NCBI RefSeq assembly: GCF_023898315.1
Contig: NC_064622.1
Span: forward strand, 350,033,234 to 350,097,233
Source of the DNA: Schistocerca nitens
Taxonomy: Eukaryota > Arthropoda > Insecta > Orthoptera > Acrididae
DNA: 64,000 bases
Direction of reading: 5' to 3'
The stretch's first letter is position 1; each line of letters begins with the position of its first letter. Below, piece after piece: positions 59,035 through 64,000 of this stretch. The notes under the pieces are model-generated. The model was not told the DNA's origin. It did no database searches and saw nothing but the letters and a program-made list of their open reading frames with translations. The position numbers and the translations under genes are program-made.

Positions 59035-60450
59035 GGCAAAAGAGGGGTCATAAATCCCTGAATGGGGTTGTAACTGCTACTTGTGGTGATAGTGCAAAAG
59101 TGATAGATGTTGCAATATTATCAAAACATGGTAGGTGCAAAAATAAAATCAAAGGAGAGCACAGTGGAACCTGTGAGGCAAATTTTAGTGGATCAAGTGG
59201 AGCAATGGAAGTGGATGGAGTGAAACAAATTTTTGAACATTCAGTTCCCAGATACAACGTTAGGTACAAATACTACCTTGGGGATGGTGACTCCAAAGGT
59301 TTCAAGACTATAGAGGAACTGAAACCATATGGAAATGAATTTGTAGTTGAAAAGTTGGAATGCATTGGGCATGTGCAAAAGCGTATGGGTGCACGGCTTC
59401 GAAGGCTCAAACAAACTTTGGGTTCAAGTAAGCTCAGTGATGGAAAGACAATAGGAGGGAGAGGCAGGCTTACTGATGAGGTGATTGAACGCCAACAGAG
59501 ATACTATGGGTATGCTATAAGGCAAAATACTAGTAATGTTAGTGACATGCGAAAAGCAGTGTGGGCATTGTTCCTTCGTACTGCCTCTTCCAATGAATAC
59601 CCTCAACACAGCCTGTGGCCATAAGATTCCTGGAGCAAATATAATGCAAAAAAGGACTATGATCACAAACATGGTTTGCCAGCAGCTGTGATAAATGCAA
59701 TAAAACCAATTTTTCATGACTTAGCACAGCCAGAATTGTTACACAAATGTCTACACGGAAAGACGCAGAATCCTAATGAGAGCGTAAACAATTTGATTTG
59801 GAAAGTGATTCCTAAAAGGGTGTTTGTAAGCATAAAAACACTGCACTTTGGCATTTATGATGCAATAGCAACCTACAACCAAGGGAACAGTGTGAAGTGT
59901 GAAGTTCTGAAGGCATCAGGATTTACAGCTGGGGTGAACACTGTACGAGCACTAAGAAATATTGACAGAGAAAGGATAAGAGGAGCAGAAAGAAGAGAAA
60001 AGGCATATGAAGTATGATGGAACAACAGGCCAGAAAAGAAGACAGAGGAGGAAGCTTTTGGAGGATGAAGAAGAAGACCCTGATAATCCATCCTATAGTG
60101 CAGGAATGTATTGAGAAACTTTGATAGCCATTTCCCGTAAATTAGAATTTTTCGAATATAAGGAACATTTTCTCAAAATCCACTCAAGCTAGAGAGATGA
60201 ACTTTTTATACAACACTCCTAGTGGTCAAACTTACATTGTAACACAGCCATTTGGCAATATGTTCAGTAGTTTCATTTCAGTTTAATTATAAAGCAATTA
60301 TTTGTAAAAAAATTTGGGTCATTAATAAAAAAAATAATTGGAAGGAAACTAGAAAAGATACTCCAAACTCCCTCTGTCATAACTGCAATACTAAACCACT
60401 CTATATGTAAAAAAAAAAAAAATCAAATTTTTCTATTTGTTAGTTTAGCA

Positions 60451-61149
60451 TTTCTTCTTGAGAAGGATGATCACTATTCAGAACTACTGAACCATCAGTG
60501 CATCCAGAAATTTTATTTCGTGGTAGATATAATGTCTTATTTAAATTCGCAGGGAAAAGGTGATAATTTGTTGATGTTAGATGAAGTTGTTTCATTGAGA
60601 ACTAATTATATCATTTTGGTCTTTATTCTGAAGAAAAATTTTGATTCACTTTCAAAGCCTGTTTAAATACCATTACAAAAATATTCTAATACCAACATTT
60701 GCCATTCCAAAACAGCACTTTTAAATATGACAATCTTTTCCCAACAGATTCCAGGAATTCAGAAATGGCAAAGTGACATCAGAAATTGCAAAAATTATTG
60801 CAATAACAAGTCAATGTATACAGTAATGGGATTTATAAATAATAATTGTTAAATAAAAAAAATACATACATCAACCTCTTACTGCTACTAATACTACTAC
60901 TGTAACATAATTTAATTATTCTCTCTCTCTAACATTGACACTGCAACTCCGAAAAGCAACAGCTAGATTCAAAAAGCAGAGAATTGTGGAGCATGGAATA
61001 TGAATGCCGTCTTGTGATATAGAAATACTGAAGAGAAACAAATGTGAACTTAGTTCAGAGCACAAGTGGGCTGCTTTGAAAGACCTGGAGTAGTAGGAAA
61101 TTCTGATTCTTCACACCTGGAATAGTATTCTTAATTCATATAATCAGTT
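60451..61149. other. Septin intron sequence, nothing recognised
   Basis: AT-rich sequence without recognisable features apart from a short (TCTC)n at 60920 and an (AAC)n run at 61170..61198. Confidence 0.4.
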
Positions 61150-61860
61150 GGAAAAAAAGAAAGTAAAGAACAAGAACAACAACAACAACAACACCAACAC
61201 CAAATGGTCTCTAGCCAATTCTTTGTCACTAAACATTGAAAAAACACACTACATGCAGTTTATAACTTTTCAGAGGTTTCCCACCTGGTATATCTAAAAT
61301 ATGATGACAAATAGATAAAATAAGTTGACAGTGTTAAGTGCTTGAGATTACAGCTCGATAATAAATTCAACAGGGAGGTGTGTACCACAGAAATGCTGAA
61401 GTGCCTAAAAAATCTATATTTGCAATCTGAATGTTGTCAGGCATTGGTGATAAAAACGGATAGCATACAATGCTTGCTTTCATTCTATAATGTCATATGG
61501 GGCTATTTTTTGGGAGTAATTAATCAAGCCAAGGTAAAGTGTTCTGGGCCCAAATATGTGTAAAAAGAATTATTATTTGTGGTGTGAAATCAAGAACGTT
61601 CTGCAGAGGCCTGCTTATGCAACTAAAATAACTAACTACTGCTTTCCAATATATTTATTCTTTAATGAAATTTTTATTAGAATATATCTCTTTTTCAAGT
61701 CAACAGCTCAGTTCATGGAATCAACACCAGAAATAAGAATAATTTACATCTACATCCATGAGCTGCAAACTAATGTGAAATGAATGGCACATCACACTGT
61801 ATCAGTTATTACAGTTTTTTCCCCGTCACATCAAAATATGGATTGTGAGAAGAATGCCTG
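61150..61860 (+). mobile_element. Jockey/CR1-type LINE, C-terminal fragment
   Basis: Plus-strand frames read ANSLSLNIEKTHYMQF (61213..61262, after-YADD strand), KCLRLQLDNKFNREV (61338..61380), MSYGAIFWE near 61490, KRIIICGVKSRTFCRGLLMQ (61563..61622), QYIYSLMKFLLEYIS (61650..61690) and NNLHLHP near 61740. The order matches the part from RT thumb to C-terminus in Jockey/CR1 LINEs. Only the 3' end is present. Confidence 0.65.
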
Positions 61861-61973
61861 TATGTGCTGCAATTAATCTAATCTTGAGGTGCTGGCAGAA
61901 GTGAAGCTGTGAGAGCGAATTGTGAGTCTTTCTTGGGTCGATCAGTCAGTACAGCAATTACCCATGAAAGGTA

Positions 61974-62707
61974 AGGCTCAGAGTTACACAACAAATCATG
62001 AGCCACAACTCACAGAAATATCCAGAGGTGCCTCACACAGAGAGCATCCCAGAGTTCCCCCGAGAGCTGCAACACCGAGAACAATCATTTCTTGGCTTTT
62101 ACAAGATCAATGTATAGTATCTTTTTTCTAAATTAGGGCAAGGCTCTTTATCTCAATTTTTATAATACATTGTAAAAAAGCCACAATTTTTACATTTGCA
62201 CATACACCAGCACCTTTAAACCATACAAAAAAAGACTGTCTCATTAGCCTTACACACCTCCCAAATCCTTATAACTGCAATGCAGCAGACGAATCACATG
62301 ATGCCGTGTTATTATAGGAGGAGAAAGCATTTCTGTGGTATGTTTACAAGTCTGTTCAAAATATATCAATTACTACACAGAGCCAATTAGGTGCTCAACC
62401 TGTTCTTCGCAGGCCGTCTGTTTTTGTTGGAGGACTTTTGAACCTTACGTTTACAAAGAAGAATACTGCCTATCATGGTTGGGTTGGACAATAGCCACAA
62501 TTGTATGTTATGGTAGTGTTAAAAACAAGCTTGGCCTTGAATCTTTCAATGCCCAAGACATTATTGCTTATCAGACATTTCAGATATCATAAGTTTTTAA
62601 TAGGGACATCAAAACATCATATCTCAGTTTAAGTATGCCTTTAGTTACAAGGACTTGGAATGTAGTTAAGGCTATTGAGACTGAGTCTGTTTTTGTATGG
62701 TTTAAAG
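61974..62707 (+). repeat. Direct repeat, copy A (two blocks)
   Basis: Block 1, 61974..62020 (ggctcagagttacacaacaa and onward), and block 2, 62524..62707 (caagcttggccttgaatctt to tttttgtatggtttaaa), recur in the same order and orientation at 63669..63714 and 63793..63967. Identity by eye is roughly 75 percent. The blocks are 500 bases apart here but only 80 in copy B, so copy A has gained, or B lost, about 420 bases. No terminal inverted repeat is seen. Confidence 0.75.
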
Positions 62708-62784
62708 ACTCTGTTGTACAGAGTGCCAATTACTGAACTATACGAAATAAAACCATCACAACTTCTGAATGGTTTGCGTTAGGA

Positions 62785-63480
62785 AGTTCAAATTACACGG
62801 TTGACTGTGCATGATGGGAATTAGTATGTGCTGTGCTGTTTGGTTTAGTGACAAAGCCCACTTTCATTTGGATGCATCGATCGATAAGCAAAATTGGTGC
62901 ACTTGGGGAACTGAGGATTTGCATTTCACGATCGAGAAGTCTATTCACCCTCAACAGGTGACTGTGTGGCGTGCAATGTCCAGTCACAGAATAATCTGTG
63001 CGGTATTCCTCGATAGCACGATGACTACCCAACGGTACGTGGAGGTTTTGGAAGATGATTTCATCCCCATTACCCAAAGTGATCCTGATTTTGACAAGAT
63101 GTGGTTCATTCAAGACAGAGCTCGACCTCATCAAAGCAGGGAAGGAGCACTTTGGGGACCACATTCTGGCTCTGGGGCACCCAGAGGCCACTGGCATGGC
63201 CCTCAATTGGCAGCCATATTCTCCAGATCTGAACACATGTGATTCCTTTTTGTGGGGCTATATTAAAGACAAGGTCTACAGCAATAGCCTCAAAACCATT
63301 GCTGACCCATTCAGGATATAATCAACAGCACTGATGTTCCAAAACTTTAACGGGTCATGCACAATTGTGCTACTTGTCTGCATCACATCATCATCGATGA
63401 TAGCAGGCATATCAAAAATGTCATAACCAAGATCCGAATATCTGTAGTAACATTTACACGTTGAATAAAGTGTGTGCAAA
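62785..63480 (+). mobile_element. mariner-superfamily transposase fossil
   Basis: In one plus frame: AVWFSDKAHFHLDASIDKQN (first Asp in FSDKAHF), WCTWGTEDLHFTIEKSIHPQ, QVTVWRAMSSHRIICAVFLD, TQRYVEVLEDDFIPITQSDP and KMWFIQDRARPHQS (second Asp in QDRARPH; 62836..63135). A frameshift follows. The next frame reads EHFGDHILALGHPEATGMAL, NWQPYSPDLNTCDSFLWGYI (third Asp) and KDKVYSNSLKTI (to 63304). The N-terminal DNA-binding part is not visible. One frameshift separates the second and third catalytic residues, so it is inactive. Confidence 0.75.
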
Positions 63481-63668
63481 CCATAGTCTGTAACTAATTT
63501 ACTTTTTTTCTTATAGTTCAGTAATTGTCATCCTTATGTGCAAATGAAAAAATTGTAGCTGATTTTACAATGTATTATAAGGAACTTTCAGTCGGTCAGC
63601 AATAGTGCGCGCAGTGCCTAGTAAAACCAGGGGCACCGCTGACACACAAGGGTTACTACATACAGTAT

Positions 63669-64000
63669 GGCTCAGAGTTGCACAACAAATCATAAGCCAA
63701 GACTTGCAGAGATGATTTACTGCACAACGTTGAGCCGTCTGCATGCAGGGACCCCCACGCACCTGCCATGCCTCTAGTTGTTGCAACATTAACAATAAGC
63801 TTGGTCTTGAATCTTTGAATGCTCATGACATTAGTGCTTATTGGACATTTCAGGCATCAGAAGATTTTTAATATGGACATTGGCCCGGTTCACTTATGCC
63901 TTTAGTTATAAGGACACGGAATGTATCTAAGACTAATGAGACTGAGTCTATTTTTGTATGGTTTAAAAGTGCTGGTCCAGCACACAGTTTTAATCTGGTA
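63669..64000 (+). repeat. Direct repeat, copy B (runs to the window edge)
   Basis: The two blocks at 63669..63714 and 63793..63967 correspond to copy A. Similarity stops around 63967; whether it resumes is cut off by the window end. With copy A it brackets the transposase fossil. Confidence 0.7.

Larger units (their letters stand above)
55077..60114 (+). pseudogene. Mutator-like transposase, split by a LINE insertion
   Basis: The gene starts MPRFSNRVYKKRKNVGKRKL at 55077 with a basic N-terminus. A CxxC pair (CKMC, then CACC) at 55350..55437 suggests a zinc-binding part. A one-base frameshift occurs near 55490. The core begins YGLRSIGKGSAAGKLFCSIM; VVALDGSWQK (55720..55749, likely first catalytic Asp) is cut by the LINE and continues RGHKSLNGVVTATCGD at 59043. 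Then come EHSGTCEANFSGSSGAMEVD, YYLGDGDSKGF (likely second Asp), and ECIGHVQKRMGARLRRLKQT. A stop falls at 59622..59624, after which the frame stays open (LPAAVINAIKPIFHD, NPNESVNNLIWKVIPK) to 60017. A further frameshift leads to the acidic tail EDEEEDPDNPSYSAGMY ending at 60114. The family corresponds to the animal 'Mutator-like transposase' domain proteins. Dead through LINE insertion, one stop and two frameshifts. Confidence 0.8.
54639..60450 (+). mobile_element. Mutator-like element (MULE), interrupted by a LINE
   Basis: The left terminus begins ggggagccggaggtggtcaa followed by atccaaaaaattatg and a T/TTTA-rich stretch (54670..54723). Near 60411..60440 the sequence aaaaatcaaatttttctatt is the inverse of the inner part of that terminus, so the right end lies there but its outermost bases have decayed. 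In between is a transposase gene of the animal Mutator type (next entry) with an RTE LINE inserted. I found no clear 8-10 bp target duplication. It lies in a septin intron, antisense to the gene. Confidence 0.65.

Noticed and set aside
54621-60512. Possible target duplication 'cagaaatt' around the Mutator element (54629 and 60503)
   Set aside because: Neither copy touches the element ends exactly, and an 8-base AT-rich match over this distance is likely by chance.
1-64000. Any virus-like, toxin or defence gene cluster
   Set aside because: Apart from the decayed Gypsy-type element and other transposons, no such genes were found on either strand.

Overview
This is eukaryotic, non-coding-rich DNA from an insect with a large genome, most likely an acridid grasshopper or locust (Schistocerca-like). 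The evidence is the 8 to 12 kb introns, the density of decayed transposons, and several repeat families I recognise as abundant in orthopteran genomes (a SINE with the phrase 'gctctgagcactatgggact', Tc1-like elements with 'cactgaagagccaaagaaac' ends, I-type and RTE-type LINEs). The species call is inference; no alignment was run. There are no bacterial genes, no operons and no CRISPR arrays. Nearly all open frames of 60 to 150 codons here are chance frames or fragments of dead transposons.

Two host genes can be supported, both on the minus strand. At the left edge lie the 5' coding exons of a Sex-lethal-like RNA-binding protein: an RRM exon at 1651..1858 and a candidate first coding exon at 2657..2703. 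The rest of that gene would lie left of position 1. From about 53.5 kb down to 33.5 kb lie the last three coding exons of a septin of the SEPT2 group (53295..53455, 41608..41709, 33500..33629). Splice sites and phases agree across 11.6 kb and 8.0 kb introns. Its GTPase-core exons would lie right of position 64000.

Between and inside these genes sit the transposons. 4.7-6.9 kb: two adjacent Jockey/CR1-type LINE fragments (+). 7.0-8.2 kb: a Tc1-like element (-). 10.8-14.5 kb: a broken Gypsy-type LTR retrotransposon (+). 17.7-20.9 kb and 23.1-26.9 kb: two I-type LINEs (-). 27.2-27.7 kb: a tRNA-headed SINE. 29.5-30.7 kb: a complete-length Tc1-like element (+). 34.6-37.1 kb: two transposase fossils. 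38.4-39.7 kb: a mariner (+). 40.2-41.3 kb: another Tc1-like element (+). 42.9-47.6 kb: a third I-type LINE (-), inside a septin intron. 47.7-48.1 kb: a fold-back element with a 15-bp target duplication. 49.4-49.95 kb: a GC-rich, LTR-like promoter island. 50.9-52.1 kb: a mariner-like element (-). 52.3-52.5 kb: a SINE. 54.6-60.5 kb: a Mutator-like element interrupted by a near-complete RTE-type LINE. 61.2-61.9 kb: a LINE 3' fragment. 62.8-63.5 kb: a transposase fossil between two copies of a direct repeat.

I did not find a convincing undescribed biological system. The observations most worth checking are the proposed Sxl-like first exon, the TATA-plus-initiator island in the septin intron, the repeat pair flanking the transposase at the right edge, the fold-back element with retroposon-like target duplication, and the LINE-in-Mutator nesting with exact junctions.
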